From Acidisphaera sp. L21 (GTDB taxonomy: Bacteria; Pseudomonadota; Alphaproteobacteria; Acetobacterales; Acetobacteraceae): DNA of 64,000 nucleotides. Position 1 is the stretch's first letter. Each line of letters begins with the position of its first letter. The position numbers were made by a program, and so were the translations under genes. Positions 34,798-45,014 of the stretch are shown here, in pieces. A model generated the notes under the pieces. It ran no database searches. It saw nothing but the letters and a program-made list of their open reading frames with translations, and had not been told where the DNA came from. The stretch is from assembly GCF_009765685.1 (NCBI RefSeq), contig NZ_LMUY01000010.1, positions 57,739 to 121,738 of the forward strand, in the 5' to 3' direction.

Positions 34798-36599
34798 GAC
34801 TGGCTGCCTGGCTCGCCGCCGCTGCCCTGTTCGCCACGCCTGCGTTGGCGGAGCCGACCTATGGCCTGTCCCTGCTAGGAAAGCCGCAACTACCCGCCGA
34901 TTTCAGCCATTTCCCGGACGCCAACCCGGATGCACCGAAGGGCGGCGTAGTGGCGCTGGCCGCGATCGGCAGTTTCGACAGCCTCAACCCGTTCGTCATC
35001 CGCGGCAGCCCGGCGGGCAGCATCATGCGGGTGTGGGACACGCTGCTGGCGGATAACGTGGACGAGCCGTCCGCCATGTACGCGCACCTGGCGCAATCGG
35101 TGGATGTAGCGGCGGACCATAAATCCGTCACCTTCGTATTGCGGCCGGAGGCCAAGTTCAGCGACGGCACGCCCGTGCTGGCATCGGATGTGGTGTGGTC
35201 CTTCGATACGCTGCGGGAGAAGGGGCGACCATTCTATCGCAGTTACTGGGCCGACGTGTCCGACGTGCAGGCAACGGCGGAGCGCACCGTCACGTTCCAC
35301 TTCAAGACCGACCAGAACCACGAACTGCCTATGATTCTGGGCCAGCTTCCCGTCCTGCCGGAGCATTGGTGGAAGGGCCGCGATTTCTCCGCCCCGCTGA
35401 GCGACGCACCGGTGGGCAGCGGCCCCTACACCGTCAGCGCGATTTCGATGGGCAGTTCCATCACCTATAAGCGGGTGGCGAATTGGTGGGCGGAAAATCT
35501 GCCGACCGGCCGCGGGCTGAACAATTTCGACACCCTCCGCTACGAATACTTCCGCGACCCGACCGTGGCATTCGAGGCGTTCAAGGCCGGGCAGGTGGAT
35601 TTCCGCACCGAGAACTCGGCCAAGAATTGGGCCACCTCGTATGACTTTCCGGCGCTGGAAAAGGGCCTGGTGAAGAAAGAATCGCTGCCCCAGCATCTGC
35701 CCACGGGCATGCAGGCCTTCGCCATGAACACCCGCCGCGGTGTGTTCAGCGACCGCCGTGTGCGGCAGGCGATGAACGAATTGTTCGACTTCCAGTGGAT
35801 GAACAAGAACCTGTTTTACGGCCAATACACCCGAACGAACAGTTACTTCAGCAACAGCGAATACGCCTCGTTTGGCGTCCTCCAGGGCGCAGAACTCGCC
35901 CTGCTGGAACCGTTCCGCGCCAAGCTGCCGCCGGAGGTGTTCAGCACCCCCTTTACCCTGCCAGTGACCGATGGGTCGGGTAACAACCGCGAAGGCGTGC
36001 GCCGGGCCTATGACCTGTTGAAGGACGCCGGATGGACGGTGAAGGACCGCAAGCTCGTCAACGCCGCTGGGCAGCAGATGAGCTTCGAGATCTTGCTGCC
36101 AGACGCGGCGTTCGAACGTGTCGGTTTGCCCTACGCGCAGTGGCTTGGCCGATTGGGAATCGACGCACGCATCCGCACCGTCGACGCCGCACAGTTCCAG
36201 AAGCGGATGGACGACGTGGATTTCGACATGGCCGAAGCCTCGGTCGGCGAAAGCGAATCGCTCGGCAACGAGCAGGTGGATTTCTGGAACTGCGATAGCG
36301 GCAAGCAGAAGGGCACGCAGAACCTGTCCGGCGTGTGTGACCCGGCGGTGGATTCGTTGGTCAACGGCATCGTCGGCGCCAAGACGCACGGCGACATGGT
36401 GACGGCGGCACACGCGCTGGATCGTGTGTTGCTGTGGGGCTGGTACATGGTGCCGCAATGGTATCTGCGGGAAGTCCACGTCGCCTATTGGAACCGCTTC
36501 GGCCACCCCGACAAGCCGGTCCGCACCGGGCTGGACTTTGCAGCCTGGTGGGTTGACCCGGCGCTCGCGAAAACAACGGACGCAGCGCGCGGGCACTGA
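34794..36599 (+). CDS. yejA: YejA-like extracellular solute-binding protein, family 5
   Basis: 601-residue periplasmic binding protein. Signal peptide [19 protein letters not shown], then the YejA-type start '[20 protein letters not shown]', '[20 protein letters not shown]' and '[12 protein letters not shown]'. Later segments include '[20 protein letters not shown]' and '[20 protein letters not shown]'. E. coli YejA feeds the YejBEF importer that takes up microcin C-like and other peptides. Here it heads the yejABEF operon, coupled to the phosphatase gene by a 4-nt overlap and to yejB by 1 nt. Confidence 0.94.
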   Translation: MRLAAWLAAAALFATPALAEPTYGLSLLGKPQLPADFSHFPDANPDAPKGGVVALAAIGSFDSLNPFVIRGSPAGSIMRVWDTLLADNVDEPSAMYAHLAQSVDVAADHKSVTFVLRPEAKFSDGTPVLASDVVWSFDTLREKGRPFYRSYWADVSDVQATAERTVTFHFKTDQNHELPMILGQLPVLPEHWWKGRDFSAPLSDAPVGSGPYTVSAISMGSSITYKRVANWWAENLPTGRGLNNFDTLRYEYFRDPTVAFEAFKAGQVDFRTENSAKNWATSYDFPALEKGLVKKESLPQHLPTGMQAFAMNTRRGVFSDRRVRQAMNELFDFQWMNKNLFYGQYTRTNSYFSNSEYASFGVLQGAELALLEPFRAKLPPEVFSTPFTLPVTDGSGNNREGVRRAYDLLKDAGWTVKDRKLVNAAGQQMSFEILLPDAAFERVGLPYAQWLGRLGIDARIRTVDAAQFQKRMDDVDFDMAEASVGESESLGNEQVDFWNCDSGKQKGTQNLSGVCDPAVDSLVNGIVGAKTHGDMVTAAHALDRVLLWGWYMVPQWYLREVHVAYWNRFGHPDKPVRTGLDFAAWWVDPALAKTTDAARGH

Positions 36600-37678
36600 T
36601 GGGCGCCTATCTGCTGCGGCGGCTATTGTTGGTGATCCCGACGCTATTCGGGATCATCACCATCAACTTCGCCGTCGTCCAATTCGCCCCCGGCGGCCCG
36701 GTGGAACAGATGCTGGCGGAATTGCGCGGCCAGACGCAGACGTTGAGCCGTCTGACCGGTGGTGGATCCGAAGTCACGCAACCCAGCGATTCCAGCAGCG
36801 GCTATCGCGGTCGGCGCGGCCTGGACCCGCAGACGGTGGCGCAGGTGCAGAAGATGTTCGGCTTCGACAAGCCGCCGTTGACCCGGTATTTCGAGATGAT
36901 CGGATCATACCTGCGTTTCGACTTCGGCCGCTCCTTCTTCCGCGACGATACGGTGCTGCATCTGGTGCTGCAGAAAATGCCGGTCAGCGTCTCGATCGGC
37001 CTGTGGTCCACGCTGCTGATCTACCTGGTGTCGATCCCGCTCGGCATTGCCAAGGCAGTGCGCGACGGCACGCGGTTCGACGTCGCCACCAGCGCGGCCG
37101 TGCTGGTGGGCTACGCCATCCCCGGCTTCCTATTCGCCATCCTGCTGGTGGTGCTGTTTGCCGGTGGCTCGTTCGTTGATTGGTTTCCGCTGCGGGGACT
37201 CACGACGGAGGGTAGCGCCACCTGGCCCTGGTCGCAGCGCATCGCCGACTACGCCTGGCACATGGTGCTGCCCACCATCGCCCTGGTGGCTGGCGGATTC
37301 GCCAGCCTCACAATCCTGACCAAGAACTGCTTTCTGGACGAAATCGGCAAGCAATACGTGCTGACCGCGCGGGCGAAGGGCGCAGGCGAGCAGCGCGTGC
37401 TGTACGGCCATGTGTTCCGCAACGCGATGCTACTGATCGTGGCCGGCTTTCCCGCAGCCTTCATCGGCATCCTATTCTCCTCGGCCTTGTTGGTGGAGAT
37501 CGTGTTTTCGCTGGACGGTTTAGGGCTGCTGGGCTTCGACAGTGCGATCCGGCGGGATTACCCGGTGATGTTTGGCACGCTGTACATGTTCACGTTGATC
37601 GGGTTGCTGCTGCAGATCGTCGGCGACATGATGTACACCCTGGTCGACCCCCGCATCGATTTCGAGCGCCGGGGCTAG
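36599..37678 (+). CDS. yejB: YejB-like ABC permease
   Basis: 359-residue permease. The first helix is '[20 protein letters not shown]', followed by the long YejB-type insert before helix 2 ('[20 protein letters not shown]', '[20 protein letters not shown]'). The EAA loop reads '[20 protein letters not shown]'. The length and insert distinguish YejB from shorter DppB-type proteins. The start ATG overlaps the yejA stop by 1 nt. Confidence 0.94.
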   Translation: MGAYLLRRLLLVIPTLFGIITINFAVVQFAPGGPVEQMLAELRGQTQTLSRLTGGGSEVTQPSDSSSGYRGRRGLDPQTVAQVQKMFGFDKPPLTRYFEMIGSYLRFDFGRSFFRDDTVLHLVLQKMPVSVSIGLWSTLLIYLVSIPLGIAKAVRDGTRFDVATSAAVLVGYAIPGFLFAILLVVLFAGGSFVDWFPLRGLTTEGSATWPWSQRIADYAWHMVLPTIALVAGGFASLTILTKNCFLDEIGKQYVLTARAKGAGEQRVLYGHVFRNAMLLIVAGFPAAFIGILFSSALLVEIVFSLDGLGLLGFDSAIRRDYPVMFGTLYMFTLIGLLLQIVGDMMYTLVDPRIDFERRG

Positions 37679-37682
37679 TCGC

Positions 37683-38705
37683 GTGACACCGCTGAACCAG
37701 CGCCGGATGGCGATCTTCCGCTCGCACCGCCGGGGCTGGTGGTCGCTATGGATTTTCCTAATCCTGTTCGTCGTCTGCGCGGGGGCGGAGTTCGTGGCCA
37801 ACGATCGCCCGCTACTCATCCGCTACGACGGCCATTGGTTCGTGCCCGTGCTGCAGGATTATAGCGAGGACGCGTTCGGCCCGGATTTCCTGCCGATCGA
37901 CATCGATTACTCCGATCCGGACCTGGTGAAGGCGATCCAGGACAAGGGCTGGATGGTGTGGCCAGCGATCCCGTACTCGTACAACACCATCGTCAAGAAC
38001 CTCCCATCCCCGGCGCCCACACCGCCGTCGTGGCGCAACCTGCTGGGCACGGACGACCAGGCCCGGGACGTCCTGGCGCGCGTGATCTACGGCTTCCGGA
38101 TTTCCGTGCTTTTCGGCTTCACGCTCACCATCGTGTCGTCGGTGTTGGGGATCATGGCCGGGGCGGTGCAGGGCTTCTATGGCGGGCTGACGGATCTGCT
38201 GTTCCAGCGCTTCATCGAAATCTGGTCGGGCATGCCGACGCTGTTCCTGCTGATCATCCTCGCTTCCATCATCACGCCGACTTTTTGGGTGCTGCTGCTG
38301 TTTCAACTCGCCTTCGCCTGGATGGGGCTGACGGGCGTGGTGCGCGCTGAATTCCTGCGCGGCCGCAATCTGGACTACGTGCGCGCTGCTCGGGCGCTGG
38401 GCGTGCGCGACACCGCGATCATGTGGCGCCACATCCTGCCGAACGCGCTGGTGGCGACATTGACCTTCTTGCCGTTCAGCCTGTCCGGCAGCGTGACGGT
38501 ATTGGCCAGCCTGGACTTTCTCGGCTTCGGCTTGCCGCCGGGTTCGCCGTCGCTGGGGGAGTTGGTGAACCAGGGCAAGAACAACCTGCAGGCGCCGTGG
38601 TTGGGCATTTCCGCCTTCGTCGTGTTGGGCGGGATCCTGGTGCTGCTGATCTTCATCGGCGAGGCCGTGCGCGACGCCTTCGACCCCCGCAAGCAACTGC
38701 GATGA
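37683..38705 (+). CDS. yejE: YejE-like ABC permease
   Basis: 340-residue second permease. The N-terminal 'RRMAIFRSHRRGWWSLWIFL' leads into helix 1, a periplasmic segment includes 'DYSEDAFGPDFLPIDIDYSD' and 'WRNLLGTDDQARDVLARVIY', and the EAA loop reads 'LDYVRAARALGVRDTAIMWR'. It ends 'GEAVRDAFDPRKQLR'. GTG start 4 nt after yejB; the stop overlaps yejF by 4 nt. Confidence 0.94.
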   Translation: MTPLNQRRMAIFRSHRRGWWSLWIFLILFVVCAGAEFVANDRPLLIRYDGHWFVPVLQDYSEDAFGPDFLPIDIDYSDPDLVKAIQDKGWMVWPAIPYSYNTIVKNLPSPAPTPPSWRNLLGTDDQARDVLARVIYGFRISVLFGFTLTIVSSVLGIMAGAVQGFYGGLTDLLFQRFIEIWSGMPTLFLLIILASIITPTFWVLLLFQLAFAWMGLTGVVRAEFLRGRNLDYVRAARALGVRDTAIMWRHILPNALVATLTFLPFSLSGSVTVLASLDFLGFGLPPGSPSLGELVNQGKNNLQAPWLGISAFVVLGGILVLLIFIGEAVRDAFDPRKQLR

Positions 38706-40264
38706 CCATCCTCTCAGTCACCGATCTGACGGTGCAATTCGGCCCAAAGCCGGTGGTGGACCATGTGTCGTTCACCGTCGCCCGTGGCGAGACGGTGGCG
38801 CTGGTGGGCGAAAGCGGCTCTGGCAAGTCGCTGACCGCGCTGGCCGTGCTGCGGTTGCTACCGCCGGGCGCCGCACCGTCCGGTCAGGTGGTCCTGGATG
38901 GCACCGACATGACCACCGCGCCGCCCGATAAACTGCGGGCGATGCGCGGCGCCACGGCCGGGATGATCTTTCAGGAGCCCATGACCAGCCTGAATCCGCT
39001 GCATCGCATCGGCCGCCAGGTGGGGGAGGCGATGGCCCTGCACGGCCGCAAGCCGACCCGCGCCGCCATCGTCGCCCTGCTCGATTCCTGCGGCTTCCCG
39101 GACGCGGCGAAGCGGCTGGACGCCTTGCCGCACCAGCTATCGGGCGGCCAGCGGCAACGTGTGATGATCGCCATGGCGCTGGCGAACGACCCGGCGTTAC
39201 TGATCGCGGACGAGCCCACCACCGCGCTGGACGTCACCATCCAGGCGCAGATCCTGGACCTGCTCGCGGCACAGAAAGCCAAGCGTGGCCTGGCGCTGCT
39301 GCTCATCAGTCACGATCTGGGCGTGGTGCGCCGTTATGCCGACCGCGTCTGCGTGATGAAGGACGGCTGCATCGTGGAACAGGGCGTGGCCGCCGAGGTG
39401 TTCGCGAACCCGGTTCATCCCTACACGCGGATGCTGGTCGACTCCGAACCCTCGGGCCGGCCGAATCCACTAGCCCCAGATGCGCCGATCTTGACGCAAG
39501 CCGACGACATCTCGGTCGACTTCACTACCAAGCGCGGGCTGTTGCGCCGGTCTAGCGCCAGCCTGCGCGCGTTGGACCACGTCTCGCTCAGCATCCGCGC
39601 CGGGGAGACATTGGGGCTGGTCGGGGAGAGCGGGTCCGGCAAGTCCACGATGGGGCTGGCGCTGCTGCGGCTGGTGCCCGCTGCCGGGCGAGTGATCTTC
39701 GCCGGGCAGGATCTGCAATCCCTGTCCGCGACCGATCTGCGGCACCGACGGGCACAGATGCAGATCGTGTTTCAGGACCCCTATGGCAGCCTGTCGCCCC
39801 GAATGGCAGTGGGCGAGCTCATCGCCGAGGGACTGATGGTGCACGAGCGGCTGGGCGCCAAGGCCCGCGCCGATCGGGTGGCGACCGCATTGATAGAGGT
39901 CGGGCTGCCAGCCGATTCCATCCGCCGCTACCCGCACGAGTTCAGCGGCGGCCAACGCCAACGCATCGCCATCGCCCGGGCACTGGTGCTGCAACCGCGT
40001 CTGCTGGTGCTGGACGAACCGACCTCCGCGCTCGACCGCTCCGTTCAGGCGCAGATCGTGGCGTTGCTGCGTGATCTGCAACGGCGGCACGGCCTGGCCT
40101 ATCTGTTCATCAGCCACGATCTGGCGGTGGTGCGCGCCCTGGCCCATCGCGTGATGGTATTGCGCGCCGGCCGAGTCGTGGAGGAAGGCGATTCCGACAC
40201 GGTGTTCTCGGCCCCACGCGAGCCCTACACCCGCGCGTTGATGGCCGCAGCCTTCTCGCCCTGA
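38702..40264 (+). CDS. yejF: YejF-like fused dual ABC ATPase
   Basis: 520-residue protein with two complete ATPase domains, so one chain supplies both halves of the motor. Domain 1: Walker A GESGSGKS at 36-43, signature LSGGQRQRVMIAMAL, Walker B 'LLIADEPTTALD'. Domain 2: Walker A GESGSGKS near 309, signature FSGGQRQRIAIARAL, Walker B 'LLVLDEPTSALD'. All motifs are intact. The ATG at 38702 overlaps yejE by 4 nt; the longer upstream frame lies inside yejE. Its last 40 nt overlap the convergent MFS gene. Confidence 0.95.
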   Translation: MTILSVTDLTVQFGPKPVVDHVSFTVARGETVALVGESGSGKSLTALAVLRLLPPGAAPSGQVVLDGTDMTTAPPDKLRAMRGATAGMIFQEPMTSLNPLHRIGRQVGEAMALHGRKPTRAAIVALLDSCGFPDAAKRLDALPHQLSGGQRQRVMIAMALANDPALLIADEPTTALDVTIQAQILDLLAAQKAKRGLALLLISHDLGVVRRYADRVCVMKDGCIVEQGVAAEVFANPVHPYTRMLVDSEPSGRPNPLAPDAPILTQADDISVDFTTKRGLLRRSSASLRALDHVSLSIRAGETLGLVGESGSGKSTMGLALLRLVPAAGRVIFAGQDLQSLSATDLRHRRAQMQIVFQDPYGSLSPRMAVGELIAEGLMVHERLGAKARADRVATALIEVGLPADSIRRYPHEFSGGQRQRIAIARALVLQPRLLVLDEPTSALDRSVQAQIVALLRDLQRRHGLAYLFISHDLAVVRALAHRVMVLRAGRVVEEGDSDTVFSAPREPYTRALMAAAFSP

Positions 40265-41472
40265 GAATCCTTGGGCGCATCTGAAGCAGGCTTTTCGTCC
40301 CGTAACTGGATGGTGCACAGCAGAGCGATCCCGGCCAGCGGCACAACGCCCAGCATCGTATATGCGCTGGTCCATCCCATGCGCACCACCACGAACCCGG
40401 CCGCCGACGCGGACACGGCGGAAGCCAGTGACTGGATGGTTCCCAGTGCCCCCATCGCCGTCTGGGTGCGGCCGCCGCCATAGGTCAGGTCCGCCACCGC
40501 CGCGGCGCCCGCCACGCTCATGATGCCGGCGCCCACGCCATCCAGCACCTCGATCGCCACGAGGGCCCACGGGCTGTGCGACAACGCCGCCAGCGCGCCG
40601 CGCGCGGGCACCACGGCGCAGGCGGTGATCAGCAGGATGCGCCGGCCGAACTTGTCGGCCAGCCGGCCCGCTGCCCAGGACACCGGCACCATCACCGCCT
40701 GCGCCACAACCACCAGGACCGCCAGCCACTGGGTCGCATCGTGCTTGCCTTCCAGCGATACGCGCTGGGCAAGGAGCGGCAGCACGGCGGCACTGCCGAA
40801 ATTGAACAACCCAACCGACAGGATGACGATCAGCAGCCGGTGATTGCGCAGCAGGGCGCGAGTGCTGCCGCGCTTGTCGCCCTTTTTGCGCCGCTCGCGC
40901 CCGGCCATCCTGGTATGGTCCATCGCGTCGCGCGGATAGAACGCCAGCGCAATCAGCATCCCCGTGGCCATGACGCCCAGGATCGCGATCGACGAACTGG
41001 CCCCGATGATGAAGGCGGCCGACCAAATCAGCACGGCGGCAACGACATTGCCGGTGTGGGTTGCGGCCTGGTTGATGCCTTGCTGCCGGGGGAAGCCGTC
41101 TTTTCCGATAGTCGCCATCGTCAGCGCCGTCAGTGCCGGGGCACCCAGCGCGCCGCCGGTAGCGACCACGACCTGCGCCAGCAGAATCGGCCACAGCCCA
41201 TGCACGACGAACATCGCCAGCGTGCCGCCCATGATCAATAGGCACGTGAAGGCCAGCATCAGCCGCGGCCGGCCCAAGCGGTCGATCAGCGCGCCGGCCG
41301 GGATCGCCATCAGCATCCCGGCCACCAACCCGGCGGACAGCACCAGCCCGATCTGGTCGGGCGGCCACTTCTCCGCCTCCGACAGCCAGGTGGACAGGAA
41401 CGGACCCATCCCACCGCCGACATCGGCCATGAAGAAGTTGATGACCGGCAGCCCGATCGAGGGGGACATCAT
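40225..41472 (-). CDS. MFS transporter
   Basis: 415-residue 12-helix transporter. The loop 2-3 motif is 'AGALIDRLGRPRLM' (RXGRR-like) after helix 2, and a second copy 'WAAGRLADKFGRRILL' follows helix 8, the normal MFS pseudo-repeat. The N-terminus 'IGLPVINFFMADVGGGMGPF' is unusual, resembling a branch of uncharacterised MFS proteins. Substrate unknown. The 3' end overlaps yejF by 40 nt tail to tail. The gene is 80 nt downstream of the histidine kinase. Confidence 0.9.
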   Translation of the reverse strand: MMSPSIGLPVINFFMADVGGGMGPFLSTWLSEAEKWPPDQIGLVLSAGLVAGMLMAIPAGALIDRLGRPRLMLAFTCLLIMGGTLAMFVVHGLWPILLAQVVVATGGALGAPALTALTMATIGKDGFPRQQGINQAATHTGNVVAAVLIWSAAFIIGASSSIAILGVMATGMLIALAFYPRDAMDHTRMAGRERRKKGDKRGSTRALLRNHRLLIVILSVGLFNFGSAAVLPLLAQRVSLEGKHDATQWLAVLVVVAQAVMVPVSWAAGRLADKFGRRILLITACAVVPARGALAALSHSPWALVAIEVLDGVGAGIMSVAGAAAVADLTYGGGRTQTAMGALGTIQSLASAVSASAAGFVVVRMGWTSAYTMLGVVPLAGIALLCTIQLRDEKPASDAPKDSQGEKAAAINARV

Positions 41473-41552
41473 AGCGGCAGGACAGTCGGTTTTTGATTCA
41501 TTAGACGCCGTAAAAAGCCGTAGATCGGGGTGAAATTAGGGCGCGCTGTCGT

Positions 41553-42863
41553 TTAGGAAGTGGCGGGCAACCAGACTGTGAAGGTCGATCCGGCGCCTTC
41601 CTGGCTGTCGATCGCCAACTGGCCGCGGTGTCGGTTGACGATATGCTTCACGATCGCCAGCCCCAGCCCAGTGCCGCCCACCGCACGCGACCGACCCTTA
41701 TCAACGCGATAAAACCGCTCTGTCAGGCGGGGCAGGTGTTCGCGCGCGATGCCAGCGCCATCATCCGTTATCGCGACGGTGACGCCGGGCCGGGACGGCC
41801 AGCGTCCGCCGGGGGCCGTTGGGGCCGCGACCACGCGAACGCTGCCGCCCTCGCGTCCGTACTTGATCGCGTTGTCCATCAGGTTCTGGAACACTTGGCC
41901 CAACTGGTCGTCGTCGCCGGCCACCAAGGGCAGATCCTCCGGCAGGTCCAGCGCCAGTTGCACGCCCCGGCGCACAACCTTCGGCTCGAACGAGGCGGCG
42001 GTGAAGCGAAGCAGCTCGTTCAGATCAACGGCTTCGGTGGGGGCGTTGTGCTCCGTCAGTTCGATGCGCGACAGGCTCAGCAGATCGTCGATCAAGCGGC
42101 TCATGCGACCGCCTTGGTCGGCCATAATCTCCAGGAAGCGCGCTTGGGCGGGCGGGTCGTCCTTCGCCGGGCCACGCAGCGTATCGACGAAGCCGATCAG
42201 GCTGGCCAGCGGGGTGCGCAATTCGTGGCTGGCATTGGCGACGAAATCGGCCCGGGTGCGCTCCAGCGCCCGTTCCCGCGTGCGGTCGGACAGCACGGCA
42301 GCGAACTGGCCGCCAGCCAGGTGGAACACAGTGACGTGTAACTCCCGCTCCACCGGGACCGGCAGGAACAGATCCGCTTCCTGCGAGGCGCTGGTCGCCG
42401 TGGCGCGGTCGATGGCGTTGCGCAGGCCCGGATGGCGCAGCACCGCAGCCATCTCCCCCCCAAAAGCAGCGCGGGCAGCGGCGTTGGCGCGGGTGACGTT
42501 GCGCTCGGTGCCCAAGACGATCAGCGGGTCGGGCAGGTTCTCGATCAGGGATTCTTCGGTGCGCAGGGTTTGCAACAGCGCCTCCGACCGACGGGCATAC
42601 AGATCCACCACGCGGTCGATATCGCCCTTCAGCCGGGCGCGCTGGCCTGGTTTGCCAACCAGCCCATCGGCCGCACTGCGCACCTCTTGACCAATCTCCC
42701 AATGCTCCCGCGCGCGCCAGGCAGCGAAGCCGAGTGCGGCTGCCGCATTCAGACTGCCAGCGGCGATGGCGGGGACGATGCCCAATGCCCCCTCGCTCAC
42801 CAGCGCCACCAGTCCGACCAGCGAGGGCGTGGCCAGGATGGCGGCGATCGCCAGCATGGTCAT
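41553..42863 (-). CDS. PhoR-like sensor histidine kinase
   Basis: 436-residue membrane kinase. Two N-terminal helices (about residues 3-23 and 28-48), then a PAS-like region ('SLIENLPDPLIVLGTERNVT', about 103-200), HisKA with phospho-acceptor His213 in 'FVANASHELRTPLASLIGFV', and HATPase_c with N box 'FQNLMDNAIKYGREG', G1 'ITDDGAGIAREHL' and G2 'GGTGLGLAIVKHIVNRHRGQ'. The layout is that of PhoR phosphate-sensor kinases. No PhoB-type regulator or pst genes are adjacent, so the partner and signal are open. Confidence 0.88.
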   Translation of the reverse strand: MTMLAIAAILATPSLVGLVALVSEGALGIVPAIAAGSLNAAAALGFAAWRAREHWEIGQEVRSAADGLVGKPGQRARLKGDIDRVVDLYARRSEALLQTLRTEESLIENLPDPLIVLGTERNVTRANAAARAAFGGEMAAVLRHPGLRNAIDRATATSASQEADLFLPVPVERELHVTVFHLAGGQFAAVLSDRTRERALERTRADFVANASHELRTPLASLIGFVDTLRGPAKDDPPAQARFLEIMADQGGRMSRLIDDLLSLSRIELTEHNAPTEAVDLNELLRFTAASFEPKVVRRGVQLALDLPEDLPLVAGDDDQLGQVFQNLMDNAIKYGREGGSVRVVAAPTAPGGRWPSRPGVTVAITDDGAGIAREHLPRLTERFYRVDKGRSRAVGGTGLGLAIVKHIVNRHRGQLAIDSQEGAGSTFTVWLPATS

Positions 42864-42901
42864 GCCCGTGCCTCGCGCCCGTGCCTCGTCCCCGTGACCG
42901 T

Positions 42902-44095
42902 TTAGCTGCCGCCGGAAATGCTGGCGGGGGCCGGGTCAACGATGCGTGCCCCGCCCGGGCCAACTGCGAACACCGCTAGCCCGCGGGTGACCTGGCCATC
43001 CGGCCGCAGCGCGAACAGGCCATCCACGCCGCGGAACCCGGCGGTTTGCGTGATGGTCGTCAGATTACCGGCGGCGACGCGGGCCAGTTGGGCGGCGTCA
43101 TACGCGATGTCCACCAGGCCCGGCGGCGCCGCGCCATACTTGGCCGTGTAGGCCTGCTGGAAATTGGTGCGGTAGGACGGGTCGGGCGCGGCATACCACG
43201 CGCCGGTCAACGCACCCAGATTGGCGGCGTCGCGGGCCCAGGTGGCCGGGCCGATCACCTGCACGTCGGGTGCGGTGATCCCGTAGGTCGATAGCGACGA
43301 CGCAGCCTTGCCCAGCGCCGCCCCGGCCTCGGCCAACATCAGCGCGTCGAACGGGGCGGGTGGCATTGGCAATTGCAGCGCCGGGTCGGCCGGGGCAGTC
43401 GGGTCGATCTGGGTGGACGGATCCGGCGCGGGCGGATGGCGGTTGCTGAAATCGGACACGTCGCGCAACGCCGCATCCAGCCGCGCCGCCTGGCCGTCCG
43501 GGTAGCGCTTGATCGTGGGTGGCGGGTCGCCCACGGCCTGGGCACCTCGGGTCAACCCGTCGACCAGGGCGTTGCCGAAGATGTTGTCGGGCAGCACGGC
43601 GGCGACACGGGTCTTACCCGCCTGCGACAGGGACCTCATCAGCCGCTCCACCTGCTGCTGTGGCGTAATCCCCAGCGCCCACACGCCGGGACGCCCCTGC
43701 TGCCGGTCTGACGTGAATGCCAGCACCGGCACGCCATTGGCGACCGAGGCGACCGCCGCGGTCTCCTGCGCGGTCAGCGGGCCGACGATGATGCCATCCC
43801 CGGCGGCGACCGCAGCCTGCGCCGCCATCGTCGCGCCGGTGGGAGTGCCGAGCGTGTCGTGCACGTCCGGTTGCGGACCGTCGGGGCCGAGCGCAAGTTG
43901 CACGGCGCGCAGCAGGTCCCGGCCCAAATTCGCCGTCGGCCCGGTCAGCGGCACCAGCACCGCGATCTTGGTGTTGACCGGCGCGGGCGGCGCGGCCACT
44001 CCCGTCACCGGTGGCGCGCCGTTCGGCGGCGGGACGCACCCGGCCAACGCGGCGGCACATACGAGAGAGAGAGCGGAAACTGGGAATGCGCGCAT
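42902..44095 (-). CDS. LppC/LpoA-like lipoprotein (penicillin-binding protein activator family)
   Basis: 397-residue lipoprotein. Lipobox in 'VCAAALAGCVPPP' predicts lipidation at Cys19. The rest has the type I periplasmic-binding fold of LppC ('TKIAVLVPLTGPTANLGRDL', 'GIIVGPLTAQETAAVASVAN', 'VLAFTSDRQQGRPGVWALGI'). LpoA in gamma-proteobacteria activates a peptidoglycan synthase; that role is inferred here. The ATG at 44095 begins the signal peptide; the longer upstream frame overlaps rsmI. It diverges from rsmI with 19 nt between starts, the usual lppC/rsmI pairing. Confidence 0.9.
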   Translation of the reverse strand: MRAFPVSALSLVCAAALAGCVPPPNGAPPVTGVAAPPAPVNTKIAVLVPLTGPTANLGRDLLRAVQLALGPDGPQPDVHDTLGTPTGATMAAQAAVAAGDGIIVGPLTAQETAAVASVANGVPVLAFTSDRQQGRPGVWALGITPQQQVERLMRSLSQAGKTRVAAVLPDNIFGNALVDGLTRGAQAVGDPPPTIKRYPDGQAARLDAALRDVSDFSNRHPPAPDPSTQIDPTAPADPALQLPMPPAPFDALMLAEAGAALGKAASSLSTYGITAPDVQVIGPATWARDAANLGALTGAWYAAPDPSYRTNFQQAYTAKYGAAPPGLVDIAYDAAQLARVAAGNLTTITQTAGFRGVDGLFALRPDGQVTRGLAVFAVGPGGARIVDPAPASISGGS

Positions 44096-44114
44096 CGTCA
44101 CAATCTGGACTCCG

Positions 44115-44999
44115 ATGACCCTCGAATCGACCGACCTAGACGAGCAGCCGCCCAGCCCGGCAAGTGGGAGCCTTGTGCTGGTTTCCACGCCGATCGGCAA
44201 CCTCGGGGATGTGAGCCAACGCGCATTGGAGGCACTACGGTCAGCCAATACCGTGTTGTGCGAAGACACGCGGGTGACGGCGCGGCTGCTATCCGCCTAC
44301 GGCATCAGCGTCGCAACCGCCCCGCTGCACGAGCATAACGAGGATTCGCGTATCCCCGGCATTCTGGAGGCGGTGCGCGCCGGCAAGCGAATCGTGCTGG
44401 TGTCGGACGCAGGCACCCCTGTGGTGAGTGACCCAGGGTTTCGCCTGGTGCGCGCGGCGATCGGCGCCGGGCTGGCGGTGGGCGCGGTGCCGGGGCCGAA
44501 TGCCGCGGTGATGGCGCTGGTGCTGAGCGGATTGCCGCCGCAGCCCTTCATGTTCATCGGCTTTCCGCCGCCGCGCTCCGCCGCCCGCATCGCCGCGTTC
44601 AGCCAGTTGCGCGCGGCCGAGCGGGCGGGACTAGACGCCACGCTGCTGTGGCATGAGGCGCCGCATCGCCTGGCGGAGATGCTGGCCGACCTGCACAGCG
44701 TGTTCGGCAATCGCCCGGCGGCCGTGGCACGCGAATTGACCAAACGGTTCGAGGAAGTGCGCCGCGCCCCGCTCGCCGACCTGGCGACCTATTACGCGCA
44801 GGAGCCAGCGCGGGGGGAGATCACCGTCCTGGTCGGACCGCCGCCGCCCGAGTCGCAAGACGCGGAGAATCTGGATGCGCAATTGCTGGCCGCCCTGGCC
44901 AGTAGCAGCGTGAAGGACGCCGCCGCCCTGGTCGCGGGGTCCACCGGTTTGCCGCGGCGGGTGGTCTATGCCCGTGCCCTCGAATTAAGCCGGGGATGA
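44115..44999 (+). CDS. rsmI: 16S rRNA (cytidine1402-2'-O)-methyltransferase RsmI
   Basis: 294-residue SAM-dependent methyltransferase of the tetrapyrrole-methylase fold modifying C1402 in the ribosomal P site. Signatures: 'LVLVSTPIGNLGDVSQRALE', 'VLCEDTRVTARLLSAYGI', 'LHEHNEDSRI', 'VLVSDAGTPVVSDPGFRLVR' and 'FIGFPPPRSAAR'. The ATG at 44115 was chosen because the frame further upstream is antisense to the lipoprotein gene. yraN, often next in this neighbourhood, is missing; a DUF4337 gene follows instead. Confidence 0.96.
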   Translation: MTLESTDLDEQPPSPASGSLVLVSTPIGNLGDVSQRALEALRSANTVLCEDTRVTARLLSAYGISVATAPLHEHNEDSRIPGILEAVRAGKRIVLVSDAGTPVVSDPGFRLVRAAIGAGLAVGAVPGPNAAVMALVLSGLPPQPFMFIGFPPPRSAARIAAFSQLRAAERAGLDATLLWHEAPHRLAEMLADLHSVFGNRPAAVARELTKRFEEVRRAPLADLATYYAQEPARGEITVLVGPPPPESQDAENLDAQLLAALASSSVKDAAALVAGSTGLPRRVVYARALELSRG

Positions 45000-45014
45000 T
45001 GCTACGGGGCCGGT

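Noticed and set aside
34890-36596. 568-codon frame antisense to yejA
   Set aside because: No conserved sequence; yejA is complete with a signal peptide and matches its family across its length.
39470-41368. 632-codon minus-strand frame over the end of yejF and the MFS gene
   Set aside because: It is out of frame with the MFS coding sequence and has a low-complexity Gly/Arg-rich composition typical of shadows.
43509-44114. Upstream extension of the rsmI frame
   Set aside because: It runs antisense to the LppC-like gene, and RsmI conservation begins only just after 44115.
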